Below are positions 16,960 to 26,030 of a stretch of 64,000 nucleotides of DNA, in pieces (position 1 is the first letter of the stretch; each line of letters starts with the position of its first letter). The translations under genes were made by a program, and so were the position numbers. This DNA comes from VRUE01 sp035557635 (GTDB lineage: Bacteria > Actinomycetota > Thermoleophilia > Solirubrobacterales > 70-9), in contig DATMDR010000032.1 of NCBI GenBank assembly GCA_035557635.1, positions 1-64,000 on the forward strand. The letters are read 5' to 3'. The notes below the pieces were generated by a model that did no database searches, had not been told where the DNA came from, and worked only from the letters and a program-made list of their open reading frames with translations.

Positions 16960-17472
16960 GTGGCTTATTCGCAGCCGGAGCCGCTGCGAGGCAAGCACGA
17001 CCTTGCCGGCTTCTGTTGCGGGGAGAACTCGCTAGATAGCTGGCTTCATCGCTACTCCCGACATGCCGAGGCCGCGGGATCGGCGCGGGTCTTCGTAACC
17101 GAGAACGGAGATCGGGTAGTGGGCTACTACGCGCTCGCTGTAGGGCAGGTGGAGCCTGACGATGCAACAGAGCGGCTGCTCAAGGGTCAGCCCGCAAAGC
17201 GCCCCGTGCCAGTTGTGATTCTGGCGCGGCTCGCGGTGGATCGGGATCACCAGAGTGTGGGGGTCGGTAGGTCTCTCCTGCAAGACGCGCTGTTGCGCTG
17301 CGCAAGCGCCGCAGAGTCGGTCGGCATTCGGGCGCTTGTCGCCCATGCAAACGAGGATGCGAGCAGCTTCTATGACCGGTTTGGCTTTGAATCTTCTCCA
17401 ACCGATCCCCTCCATCGGATTCTGCTGATGAAGGATTTGAAGGCCTTTCTCGACGAGGTCAGCGTTTCGTAG
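16960..17472 (+). CDS. TacT-like GNAT acetyltransferase toxin
   Basis: The 170-residue GNAT protein has the toxin-type acetyl-CoA motif ILARLAVDRDHQSVGVGRSLL and the late FYDRFGFE motif. The N-terminal CGENSLDSWL is typical of TacT/AtaT relatives, which acetylate aminoacyl-tRNA and stop translation. It pairs with the DUF1778 antitoxin gene upstream. The GTG start is set by the 3-nt gap. Its position just behind a tRNA gene suits a laterally acquired cassette. Confidence 0.87.
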   Translation: MAYSQPEPLRGKHDLAGFCCGENSLDSWLHRYSRHAEAAGSARVFVTENGDRVVGYYALAVGQVEPDDATERLLKGQPAKRPVPVVILARLAVDRDHQSVGVGRSLLQDALLRCASAAESVGIRALVAHANEDASSFYDRFGFESSPTDPLHRILLMKDLKAFLDEVSVS

Positions 17473-17510
17473 GGTGATCCCGTCCGCATGGGGGCCTAGG
17501 TTTTCGCTCT

Positions 17511-18080
17511 ATGGAGATGGGTGGAGCGGCGATGGATCCGGAGGTGCGCGAGGGGCTGAGGCGCACCTGGAAGGCTCTGATGGCGATAGGGATCCTGGCG
17601 ATCCTGATCGGCTGCGTGGCGATCCTGGTGCCGGCCGTCGCCTCGGTCGGGACGGCGATCTTCATCGGCTGGATCCTGGTCATCGCCGGCGCCTTCCTGG
17701 TCGCCGGCGCCTTCGCCGCGACCTCGATCGGAACGGTCGTGCTGCGCCTGCTCTGGGCACTGCTGACCGTCGTCGTCGGGCTCTGGCTGATCGTCGAGCC
17801 ACACAACGGAACGCTGACCCTGACCATCGTGCTCGGCATCTACTTCCTCTTCATGGGCTTGACGCGGATTGCCGTCGCTTTTGCCGCCCGCGGCCAGCAG
17901 GGCGCGGGCCTGGTCGGCCTCAGCGGCATCGCCGGCCTGCTGATCGGGATCCTCGTCCTGGCCGAGCTGCCCAGCTCCGCCGACTGGGCGATCGGCCTCC
18001 TGGTCGGCATCGACCTGATCTTCGTCGGCTGGACCCTCACGGCAGTCGCCCTAGTCGGCCGAGACCTCTCCCGCACCTGA
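17511..18080 (+). CDS. HdeD/DUF308-type membrane protein
   Basis: The 189-residue protein has six short hydrophobic segments in the paired pattern of the HdeD family (IGILAILIGCVAILVPAV, FIGWILVIAGAFLVAGAFAA, VVVGLWLIVEPHNGTLTLT, then a second set). In enterobacteria HdeD is linked to acid resistance; here the role is unknown. The stop codon lies inside a palindromic repeat (18075-18179). Confidence 0.8.
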   Translation: MEMGGAAMDPEVREGLRRTWKALMAIGILAILIGCVAILVPAVASVGTAIFIGWILVIAGAFLVAGAFAATSIGTVVLRLLWALLTVVVGLWLIVEPHNGTLTLTIVLGIYFLFMGLTRIAVAFAARGQQGAGLVGLSGIAGLLIGILVLAELPSSADWAIGLLVGIDLIFVGWTLTAVALVGRDLSRT

Positions 18081-18179
18081 CGCGCCCGCAGCTGCGCATC
18101 TCTGCGTCCTCGGTCGCTCGCGTGCAGAGCACGCCACGCTCCCTGCGTCCTTGATCTGCTTGCTTCGGACGCGTCAGGT
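18075..18179. repeat. Palindromic repeat family 2, copy A
   Basis: The ends form a perfect 10-bp inverted repeat (ACCTGACGCG with CGCGTCAGGT). The inside shares a 21-nt identical block (18141-18161) and a CGTCCTCGGTCG block with copy B at 36785-36900. The 5' arm includes the stop codon of the HdeD-like gene. Confidence 0.6.
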
Positions 18180-18197
18180 CAGCTGAGACGTATCTCG

Positions 18198-18285
18198 CAC
18201 GGGTGGCGCCGTAGGGGGTACCGCCCCTGAGGAAGCTTTAGCTACCGGAAGGGGCGGTGGGTCCCCTGCGGCGACAGGACCCGTG
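18198..18285 (+). repeat. Palindromic repeat family 1, copy 1 (intergenic)
   Basis: A long imperfect hairpin. In order, CACGGGT, CGCCG, AGGGG and ACCGCCCCT on the left pair with AGGGGCGGT, CCCCT, CGGCG and ACCCGTG on the right around a loop GAGGAAGCTTTAGCTACCGG. The asymmetric internal loop (GG against ACAGG) is common to all four copies. The others lie at 37608-37701 (inverted), 38188-38266 and 39033-39123, all inside one gene. Confidence 0.8.
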
Positions 18286-18336
18286 CGCCGGGTGCGTTCT
18301 TGAGCAGGACTCGCGCGTCGGGACTACGATTCCGGA

Positions 18337-19731
18337 GTGAGTTCGCCTCTGGTTCTCGTCATGGCGGCCGGTGAGGGAACGCGCATGCGTTCCAGCCTGC
18401 CGAAGATGCTGCATCCCGTCTGCGGGCGGCCGCTGGTCGCCTGGCCGATCCTGGCCGCGCGCGAGGCCGGCGCCGGGCGGATCGCCGCGATCGTCTCGCC
18501 TGAGCGCGATCTCCTCAGCGGCCTGCCGGACCAGGTCCAGATCATCACCCAGCCCGAGCCGGATGGCACCGGCGGGGCGCTCCGCGCCGCGCTGCCGCTG
18601 ATCCGCGAATGGGAGACGGTGGTCGTCCTCTCCGGCGACCACCCGCTGGTCTCGGCGGAGACGATCTCCGGGCTGCTCGACGCGCACCGCGAGGCGGATG
18701 CTGGGGCGACGGTGATGACCGCCGTGCTCGAGGACCCGGGCAGTTACGGCCGCATCGTCCGCGACGACTCCGGCGACCTCGCGCGCATCGTCGAGTCCAA
18801 GGCGCCCGGCGACGCCAGCGAGGAGGAGCTGGCGATCCAGGAGGTCAACACCGGCACCTACGCCTTCGCCGCCACGCCGCTCGCCGACGCGCTGGAGCGG
18901 ATCGGCAACGACAACGCCCAGAGCGAGTACTACCTCGGCGACGTGCTGCCGCTGATGCGCGAGGCCGGGCGCCGCGTCACCGTGCATCCCGCTCGCGACC
19001 CCGCGGTGACGATGGGCGTCAACAACCGCGTCGAGCTGGCCGAGGCCGAGGCCGAGGCGCGCCGCCGCATCCTCGAGGCCCACATGCTCGCCGGCGTCAC
19101 CGTCGTCGACCCCGCCTCGACCTGGGTCGATGCCGGTGTCGCGGTTGGCGCCGACACCCGGATCGAGCCCGGCACCAGCCTGCGTGGGCGCACCGCGGTT
19201 GGCGTGGGCTGCGTGGTGGGGCCGCTGACCACCTTGATCGACACGACCCTCGGCGGCGAGGTCACTGTCCCGCACTCCTACCTGAGCGAGTGCGAGGTGC
19301 GCGACGGCGCCACCGTCGGCCCCTTCGCCTACCTGCGTCCCGGCGCCCTGCTCGAGCCCGGCGCCAAGGCGGGGACCTTCGTCGAGGTCAAGAACTCGCG
19401 GATCGGCGAGGGGGCGAAGGTTCCTCACCTCGCCTACGTCGGCGACGCCGAGGTCGGCGCCGGCAGCAACCTCGGCGCCGGCACGATCACCGCCAACTAC
19501 GACGGTTTCCGCAAGCACCGGACTGAGATCGGCGAGAACGTCCGCATCGGCGTTGACACGATGCTGATCGCCCCGGTACAAGTCGGAGACAACGCCTACA
19601 CTGGCGCCGGCGCGGTGGTCAAGGAAGACGTTCCCGACGGGGCGTTGGCGGTGAGCGAGAACGATCAGCGGAACATCGAGGGATTCGCCGAGCGCAAGGC
19701 GGCGGAGAGGCAAGAGGAGCAAAACGCGTGA
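18337..19731 (+). CDS. glmU: Bifunctional GlcN-1-P acetyltransferase / GlcNAc-1-P uridyltransferase
   Basis: The 464-residue protein has the nucleotidyltransferase N-terminus (VMAAGEGTRMRSSLPKMLHPVCGRPL) and a C-terminal left-handed beta-helix acetyltransferase domain (about 255-464) with NSRIGEGAKVPHLAYVGDAE and GAGTITANYDG. It makes UDP-GlcNAc for peptidoglycan. The GTG start is 6 nt after TACGAT, consistent with a leaderless message. It overlaps prs by 4 nt, the usual glmU-prs pair. Confidence 0.95.
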   Translation: MSSPLVLVMAAGEGTRMRSSLPKMLHPVCGRPLVAWPILAAREAGAGRIAAIVSPERDLLSGLPDQVQIITQPEPDGTGGALRAALPLIREWETVVVLSGDHPLVSAETISGLLDAHREADAGATVMTAVLEDPGSYGRIVRDDSGDLARIVESKAPGDASEEELAIQEVNTGTYAFAATPLADALERIGNDNAQSEYYLGDVLPLMREAGRRVTVHPARDPAVTMGVNNRVELAEAEAEARRRILEAHMLAGVTVVDPASTWVDAGVAVGADTRIEPGTSLRGRTAVGVGCVVGPLTTLIDTTLGGEVTVPHSYLSECEVRDGATVGPFAYLRPGALLEPGAKAGTFVEVKNSRIGEGAKVPHLAYVGDAEVGAGSNLGAGTITANYDGFRKHRTEIGENVRIGVDTMLIAPVQVGDNAYTGAGAVVKEDVPDGALAVSENDQRNIEGFAERKAAERQEEQNA

Positions 19732-20768
19732 GCACTATCGAGGAGCGTCCTGAAGTGGCGGTGGCACCCACCGCGATGACGCATGACTACTCGAAGCGGC
19801 TGATGGTCTTCGGCGGCCGCAGCTCGATGGAGCTCGCCGCCAAGGTTGCGGGCAAGCTGGAAATGGATCTCGGCCAGGTGACGCTGAAGACCTTCGCCAA
19901 CGGCGAGGTCTACTGCCGCTACGAGGAGTCGATCCGCGGCGCCGACGTCTTCCTCGTGCAGTCGACCTGCGCCAACGAGCAGACCGGCCTAACCCCCAAC
20001 GACTCCTTGATCGAGCTGCTGACGATGATCGATGCCGCCCAGGGCGCCTCCGCCCACCGGATCATCGCCGTGATGCCCTGGTACGGCTATGCGCGCCAGG
20101 ACAAGAAGTCCGCGCCGCGCGAGCCGATCTCGGCCCGGATCGTCGCCAAGTGCCTGGAGGGGGTCGGCGTCGATCGCGTCCTCACCATGGACCTCCACGC
20201 CGGCCAGGTGCAGGGCTTCTTCCACGTCCCGGTCGACCACATGACCGCGATGCCGATGCTGACCCAGTGGTTCGCCGACCAGCACCTGACCGAAGAGCTG
20301 GTGATCGTCTCGCCCGACGCCGGCCGGGTGAAGACGGCACGCAACTTCGCCCGCCGGGTCGGCACCCACTGGGCGGTGATGGAGAAGGAGCGGCCTGCTC
20401 AGCAGGTTGCCGAGATCGGCTACGTGGTCGGCGACGTCAAGGGCAGGACCGCGGTGCTGGTCGACGACATGATCGACACCGCGGGCACCCTCTGCGCCGC
20501 GGCCCAGACCGTGCGCGACGAGGGCGCGGCGCGGGTGATCGCCTGCGCCACGCACGGCGTCTTCTCCGGCCCCGCCTACGAGCGGCTTGCCTACGAGAAC
20601 TCGGGAATCGAGCAGATCGTCGTCACCGACACGATCCCGCTGCGCCCCGGCGCCCCCGACAACATCACCGTGCTCTCGACCGCGAGCACCTTCGCCGACT
20701 CGATCCGTCGCATCTTCACCGACGACTCGGTCTCCGAGATCTTCGCCGGCGAGAACCAGCTCTTCTGA
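19728..20768 (+). CDS. prs: Ribose-phosphate pyrophosphokinase
   Basis: The 346-residue class I PRPP synthase has the ATP flexible loop and metal site (LTMDLHAGQVQGFF), YARQDKK and the PRPP-binding motif VLVDDMIDTAGTL. It converts ribose-5-phosphate and ATP to PRPP for nucleotide, His and Trp synthesis. The extra 20 or so residues at the N-terminus compared with many homologues depend on the GTG at 19728. The TGA shares a base with the next ATG. Confidence 0.95.
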   Translation: MSTIEERPEVAVAPTAMTHDYSKRLMVFGGRSSMELAAKVAGKLEMDLGQVTLKTFANGEVYCRYEESIRGADVFLVQSTCANEQTGLTPNDSLIELLTMIDAAQGASAHRIIAVMPWYGYARQDKKSAPREPISARIVAKCLEGVGVDRVLTMDLHAGQVQGFFHVPVDHMTAMPMLTQWFADQHLTEELVIVSPDAGRVKTARNFARRVGTHWAVMEKERPAQQVAEIGYVVGDVKGRTAVLVDDMIDTAGTLCAAAQTVRDEGAARVIACATHGVFSGPAYERLAYENSGIEQIVVTDTIPLRPGAPDNITVLSTASTFADSIRRIFTDDSVSEIFAGENQLF

Positions 20769-21517
20769 TGCCTAAAGGCCTGCGGCTGGTCGGCCACAAG
20801 GGGGCCGACCTGATCGCTCCCGGCAACACCGTGGAGAGCTTCCGTGCTGCGGTCGAGGCGGAGGTCGACACGATCGAGATCGACGTGCTCTGGACCCAGG
20901 CCGGACACCCGCGGCTGGCCACGAAGGAGCGCACGCCGCTGGTCGTCGCCCACGACTGGCACGACGCCGAGCGGCGCACGCCGCTGACCCTGGAGCAGGG
21001 GCTCGACGCCTTCCTGGCGGCGCCGCTGGACCAGGTCGAGATCGACCTCGACATCAAGCTGCCGGGCCGCGAGGAGGAGATCGTCGCGGCGCTGCGCGAG
21101 CGCGACCTCCTGGGCCGGGCGATGATCTCGACCATGGAGCTCTCGACCCTGGCCAGGATCAGGGGGCTCGAGCCGGGCCTGCGACGCGGCTGGACCTACC
21201 CGAAGGTGACCAAGGACTGGGCCTCGAAGCGCTGGGCCCGGGCGCCGATGCTGGCGGCGCTGGTGGCGATGCGCCGCCGCCTCCCCGGCATCGCCGCCCG
21301 CGCGCTGCCGGAGATGGGGGTCGACTCGATGTGGGTCTACCACCAGATCGTCACCAGGCGCCTGGCTCAGGTAACGCGCGCGGCGGGGATCGAGCTGATC
21401 GCCTGGACGGTCGACGACCTGCCCCGGATGCGAGAGCTGGCCGCCGCTGGCGTCACCGGCCTCTGCTCGAACGACCCGCGACTGTTCGCCACGCTGGGAG
21501 AGCCCATCGGAGATTGA
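20768..21517 (+). CDS. Glycerophosphodiester phosphodiesterase family protein
   Basis: The 249-residue TIM-barrel protein has the GDPD metal/catalytic motifs IEIDVLWT, VVAHDWHD and DLDIKLPG. The usual HRG...ENT start is changed to HKGADLIAPGNT, a deviation worth noting since the Arg and Glu are normally conserved. It likely releases alcohols from glycerophosphodiesters or a related phosphodiester. The ATG at 20768 overlaps the prs stop by one base. Confidence 0.82.
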   Translation: MPKGLRLVGHKGADLIAPGNTVESFRAAVEAEVDTIEIDVLWTQAGHPRLATKERTPLVVAHDWHDAERRTPLTLEQGLDAFLAAPLDQVEIDLDIKLPGREEEIVAALRERDLLGRAMISTMELSTLARIRGLEPGLRRGWTYPKVTKDWASKRWARAPMLAALVAMRRRLPGIAARALPEMGVDSMWVYHQIVTRRLAQVTRAAGIELIAWTVDDLPRMRELAAAGVTGLCSNDPRLFATLGEPIGD

Positions 21518-21537
21518 CCACACCGGAGTGTGGTCAA
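21514..21537. terminator. Perfect hairpin between convergent genes
   Basis: TTGACCACAC-CGGA-GTGTGGTCAA forms a 10-bp perfect stem that includes the GDPD stop codon. It sits between GDPD (plus) and the DUF6159-like gene (minus). There is no T-run, so it may work as a bidirectional terminator with help from Rho, or as a 3'-end stabiliser. Confidence 0.5.
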
Positions 21538-21552
21538 AGTCGGCTGCGTCGC

Positions 21553-22413
21553 TCAGACCGTGCCAGGTGTCGCCGTCGGCGGCGCGTTGCGGCCGCCCTT
21601 GCTCTTGACCGCGGACTCGAGCTCCTCGGTCGTGAAGCCGGCCACGGTCTCGCCGTCGAGCGCGTAGCGGTAGAGCGCCACGCCGAAGATGCCGCTGAGG
21701 GCGCTGCTGATCAGCACCGCGACCGCGAAGCCGATCACGCCGAGCACGACGAGCAGCGCGCCCACGAAGCCTGTGGAGGCCCAGACCAGGACGCCGGCGG
21801 CGATCAAGAGCATCGAGGGCAGGATCCCGAAGAGGAAGACGGCGCCGCCGATCGCGATGTTGCCGGTGATCTGCTGGCCCCAGCGCGACTTGAAGAGGCT
21901 GCCGGAGCGCTTCAGCGTCTCGAACGGCCCGGTGCCCTCCAGGGCGACGACCGGAGCGGCGAGAAACGTGATCAGCGACCAGCCGACGGCGAGCAGGCGG
22001 CTGAAGACCTGGCCGAAGATGCCGGCCTGGTTCTCGAGCGCGCTGAGAATGAGCCCGACGACGGTCGAGACCGCCGCCCACCCCGCGATCTGCGAGAAGC
22101 GGCTGCGCGCCACGGCGAGCCCGTCGGAGACGGTCGCTTCGCGGCCGTGGAAGATCATGTCGGCGGTGGCGGCGAGGCCGACGCTGAAGTAGAAGCCGAT
22201 CAGGGCCAGGAAGTAGAAGCCGATCACCGCCAGCGGCCCGCCGAGGAGGACCTCGCCGTCGTCGATCAGGTAGAGCCCCGGGCCGACGACGATCACCGCG
22301 CAGACGATCGTCGCCGCCGCGCCGTAGAGGGGGAAGCGCAGAAGCTCGCGGTTCTCCCGCAGCACGCCCCAGCTCTTCTTGGACAGCTCCCAACCCCGTC
22401 GAATCCTTCTCAT
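21553..22413 (-). CDS. DUF6159-like polytopic membrane protein
   Basis: The 286-residue protein starts RRIRRGWELSKKSWGVLRENRELLRFPL, the characteristic opening of this actinobacterial membrane family, followed by about six membrane spans. The function is unknown. Its ATG overlaps the stop of the upstream AarF-like kinase gene (ATGA), so the two are coupled. Confidence 0.75.
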   Translation of the reverse strand: MRRIRRGWELSKKSWGVLRENRELLRFPLYGAAATIVCAVIVVGPGLYLIDDGEVLLGGPLAVIGFYFLALIGFYFSVGLAATADMIFHGREATVSDGLAVARSRFSQIAGWAAVSTVVGLILSALENQAGIFGQVFSRLLAVGWSLITFLAAPVVALEGTGPFETLKRSGSLFKSRWGQQITGNIAIGGAVFLFGILPSMLLIAAGVLVWASTGFVGALLVVLGVIGFAVAVLISSALSGIFGVALYRYALDGETVAGFTTEELESAVKSKGGRNAPPTATPGTV

Positions 22414-23843
22414 TGCTGCTCTCCTTCCAGGGACCGCTCGACAATCGGCGTCTGCGCCACACCTCTTCCCTCGAAGTACTCCCACTCCTGCTCGCCGAGC
22501 TCGGTCGCGGGCGGGTCGGCGTAGATCCACTCGCGCATGATCCGGTGCCAGTTGCGCTTGGCGCGCAGCTGGCCGAGCACGGCGACGACGCCGATTTCCA
22601 TCCGCCTGCCCATCAGCTCGTCGGCCGGCAGCGCCTCGCGTCGCATCAGGTCGTAGTACTCCGAGCGCGGGTCGTTGGTCGACTCGATGATCTTCATCAC
22701 GCGGCGGGCGCTGATCTCGATCTCGCGGTCCTCGATGTACCAGCCGCCTACCGCCCGCATGTGCTCCATCAGCCGCTCGGCGTCGAGCTTGGAGGGGTTC
22801 TTGACGAAGCCGAGGTCGTGCAGGGCCGACCGGAACGCCTCCGGGTCGTCGCGCGAGGCGGCGTCGAAGGCGCGCTGCTCGAGCACGATCTGCTCGTGGT
22901 CGAGCTTCTTCGTCATCCCGAAGTCGAGGAAGGCGACGCGGCCGTCCGCCATCAGGATGTAGTTGCCGGGGTGGGGGTCGGCGTTGAAGTGCTGGAGGTG
23001 GTAGATCGAGCCGAAGCTGCCGCGGAAGACGATCTCGCCGAAGCGGCTGCGCTCCTCGTGCGGCAGCTGCTTGACCTGCTCGAAGCCGACCCCCTCGACC
23101 AGCTCGGTGACCAGGACGCGCCGGCGCGAGAGCCGCGTGATCACTTCCGGCACGTAGATGAAGGGGTGGTCGCGGTAGGCGCGGGCGAAGCTGCGCTGAT
23201 TCTGCGCCTCGTACTCGTAGTCGAGCTCCTCCATCACCCGCTCGCGCAGCTCTTTGGCGATCTCCTTGGCGTCGAGGCCGGGGGCGAGGGCGCGGGCGAG
23301 CCGCACGATCGTGCCGGCGTTGCGCAGGTCGGCGTCGAGCGCCTCGGCGATCCCCGGGTACTGGATCTTGACCGCGACCCGCCGCCCGTCGAGCAGCTCC
23401 CCGCGGTGCACCTGGCCGATCGAGGCGGCGGCGAACGCCTCCTGCTCGAGCTCGGCGAAGAGCTCCGAGAGCGGTTCGCCGTCGTACTCCTCCTCCAGCA
23501 CCTTGACGACCTTCTCCCAGGGCATCGCCGGCGCCTCGGTGCGCAGCTTGCCCAGCTGCTCCTGGTAGATCTCGCGGTACTCCTCGGGCAGGAACTCGGT
23601 GTCGATGAAGGAGGCGAACTGGCCGAGCTTCATCGCCGCGCCCTTCATCTGGCCCAGCGCGCCGACCATCTTCATCGCCGTTTCCAGGTGGCGCTGCTCG
23701 AGCTTCTCCTTGCTCCCCTCTTCGGAGCGGGCGACGTTGGTCGCCTTCGTCCCGGCGTAGCGGGCCCCCTGCACGCCGACGATCGAGCCCAGCTTCGCCG
23801 AGCGCCGGATTCGTCCCTTGGGGATCTTCGAGTCGTCGGCCAT
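22410..23843 (-). CDS. AarF/UbiB (ABC1) family atypical kinase
   Basis: The 477-residue protein carries the ABC1/UbiB hallmarks: KMVGALGQMKGAAMKLGQF (the KxGQ motif), AAASIGQVHRG (Ala-rich loop), VAVKIQYPG (Lys of the fold), FNADPHPGNYI and LDFGMTKKL. ABC1 proteins are ATPases/kinases linked to quinone or lipid metabolism. No ubiquinone genes are nearby, so the substrate is open. The ATG at 23843 is chosen because the upstream open frame is antisense to bL25. Confidence 0.88.
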   Translation of the reverse strand: MADDSKIPKGRIRRSAKLGSIVGVQGARYAGTKATNVARSEEGSKEKLEQRHLETAMKMVGALGQMKGAAMKLGQFASFIDTEFLPEEYREIYQEQLGKLRTEAPAMPWEKVVKVLEEEYDGEPLSELFAELEQEAFAAASIGQVHRGELLDGRRVAVKIQYPGIAEALDADLRNAGTIVRLARALAPGLDAKEIAKELRERVMEELDYEYEAQNQRSFARAYRDHPFIYVPEVITRLSRRRVLVTELVEGVGFEQVKQLPHEERSRFGEIVFRGSFGSIYHLQHFNADPHPGNYILMADGRVAFLDFGMTKKLDHEQIVLEQRAFDAASRDDPEAFRSALHDLGFVKNPSKLDAERLMEHMRAVGGWYIEDREIEISARRVMKIIESTNDPRSEYYDLMRREALPADELMGRRMEIGVVAVLGQLRAKRNWHRIMREWIYADPPATELGEQEWEYFEGRGVAQTPIVERSLEGEQQ

Positions 23844-23855
23844 CGTGAGGAGTTG

Positions 23856-23880
23856 TACTGGTTCTGGGTACTGGTTCTGG
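23856..23880. repeat. Two 12-bp direct repeats in a divergent promoter region
   Basis: TACTGGTTCTGG occurs at 23856-23867 and 23869-23880, between the divergent AarF-like and bL25 genes. A tandem pair in this position could bind a regulator. A TATCCT box at 23909 lies 10 nt before the bL25 ATG. Confidence 0.4.
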
Positions 23881-23924
23881 CCACAGGTTCCGATTCGCCT
23901 CGGTTCTCTATCCTCTCCCGTCCG

Positions 23925-24620
<696 letters not shown>

Positions 24621-24623
24621 TCC

Positions 24624-25229
24624 CTGTCCCTGTTTCGCCGCCGCGCGGATCGCGGCGAGCGCGAGCTCGGGGACCGCATCCTGATCGTTGGCCTCGGCAA
24701 CCCGGGCCAGCGCTACGCGGAGACCCGCCACAACCTCGGCTTCGAGGTCGCCGCTGAGCTCTCGCGCCGCTGGGAGCTGCCGAAGGCGAAGCGCAAGTTC
24801 GCCGGGCTGCTCGCCGAGGGCCGCACCGCCCCCGGCGGCGCGCGGGTGGCGATCCTGCTGCCGCAGACGCAGATGAACGCCTCCGGCGACTCGGTCGGGC
24901 CGGCGCGCGGCTCGCTGAAGGCGCCGCTCGACCGCGTCGTCGTCCTCCACGACGAGATCGACCTCCCCTTCGGCGAGGTGCAGGTGCGCCTCGGAGGCGG
25001 GCTGGCCGGCCACAACGGGCTCAAGAGCCTGCGGCAGGGGCTGGGGGACGCCGACTTCTGGCGGGTCCGGGCCGGCGTCGGCCGGCCCCCGTCGAGCGAG
25101 CCGGAGATCGTCGCCTCCTATGTCCTCTCGCGCTTCCGCGAGCCGCGCGAGGAGGTCGCTGCCCTGGTCGAGCGCGCCGCCGACGAGACCGAGCGCCTGG
25201 TCGAGCGGCTAGGTTCCGAGGATGGCTGA
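24624..25229 (+). CDS. pth: Peptidyl-tRNA hydrolase
   Basis: The protein has all Pth motifs: ILIVGLGNPGQRYAETRHNLGF with the catalytic His, LLPQTQMNASG, HDEIDLPFGEV and GGLAGHNGLKS. It recycles tRNAs from prematurely released peptidyl-tRNA. There is no ATG, GTG or TTG before the first essential motif. The best candidate is CTG at 24624 (6 nt after GGGGAG), with CTG 24630 or CTG 24681 as alternatives. The frame continues from bL25 across one TAG, so readthrough is another possibility. Its 3' end overlaps the crotonase gene by 8 nt. Confidence 0.88.
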   Translation: MSLFRRRADRGERELGDRILIVGLGNPGQRYAETRHNLGFEVAAELSRRWELPKAKRKFAGLLAEGRTAPGGARVAILLPQTQMNASGDSVGPARGSLKAPLDRVVVLHDEIDLPFGEVQVRLGGGLAGHNGLKSLRQGLGDADFWRVRAGVGRPPSSEPEIVASYVLSRFREPREEVAALVERAADETERLVERLGSEDG

Positions 25230-25944
25230 GAAAACCGCCTACGCGGTCGACGAGCAGGGGGTCGCGGTGCTGCGGCTCGAGCGTGGGGACTCCCGCAACG
25301 CGATCGACACCCAGATGCTGGTCGAGCTGCTCGAGCACCTCGCGGTGGCGCGTGCCGACGAGGCGGTCCGGGCGCTCGTGCTCAGCTCCTCCGACCAGAT
25401 GGGGCTCTCCGCCGGCGCCGACGTCAAGGAGGAGCTCGACGAGGAGGGGAAGGTGCGGCGCATGCAGCTCTTCGCCGACCTCTACGACGCGATCGTCGCC
25501 TTCCCCAAGCCGACGATCGCGGTCTGCCACGGCGACGTCGTCGGCGGCGGGGCGGAGATCGCGGTCGCCTGCGACATGCGGGTCGGCGGCGCCAACCTGC
25601 GCATGCGCTTCCCCGGCGGGGCCCTCGGGGTCCCAGTCGGCCCGGCCCGGCTGGTGACGCTCTGCGGCCTCGCCACCGCCAAGTACCTGCTGCTCTCCTC
25701 GCGCACCGTCGGCGCCGACGAGGCACTGCGGCTAGGCCTCGTCAACCGGGTCGCCCCCGCCGCCGCGACCGAGGAGTCGGCAATGGGGCTGGCCGGCGAA
25801 GTGGCGGCGCATCCGCCGGAGGCCCTCGCCGCGCTGAAGCGGCTGCTGCATGAGTGGGACGACGTCGAGGGCCGCTCCAAGGCCGAGGGCGTGGGCCAGG
25901 TCGAGTGGCAGCGCACCGGGCCGGGCTTGCCGTTCGGCAAGTAG
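25222..25944 (+). CDS. Enoyl-CoA hydratase/isomerase (crotonase) family protein
   Basis: The 240-residue crotonase-fold protein has the oxyanion-hole motif LSAGADVKEEL and GDVVGGGAEIAVACDMRV. The second catalytic Glu normally found in a PEVxLG motif is missing: the equivalent stretch reads FPGGALGVPVGPARL. It may therefore catalyse a different reaction of the superfamily. Start ATG at 25222. Confidence 0.82.
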   Translation: MAEKTAYAVDEQGVAVLRLERGDSRNAIDTQMLVELLEHLAVARADEAVRALVLSSSDQMGLSAGADVKEELDEEGKVRRMQLFADLYDAIVAFPKPTIAVCHGDVVGGGAEIAVACDMRVGGANLRMRFPGGALGVPVGPARLVTLCGLATAKYLLLSSRTVGADEALRLGLVNRVAPAAATEESAMGLAGEVAAHPPEALAALKRLLHEWDDVEGRSKAEGVGQVEWQRTGPGLPFGK

Positions 25945-26030
25945 CGAGCTTGGCAAGAGAAACTTGCGCACTCACGCCGCAGCGCGGGATAGGGTCGCCC
26001 CGAAATCGTCGTCGCCTCCAGGAGGGTCGC

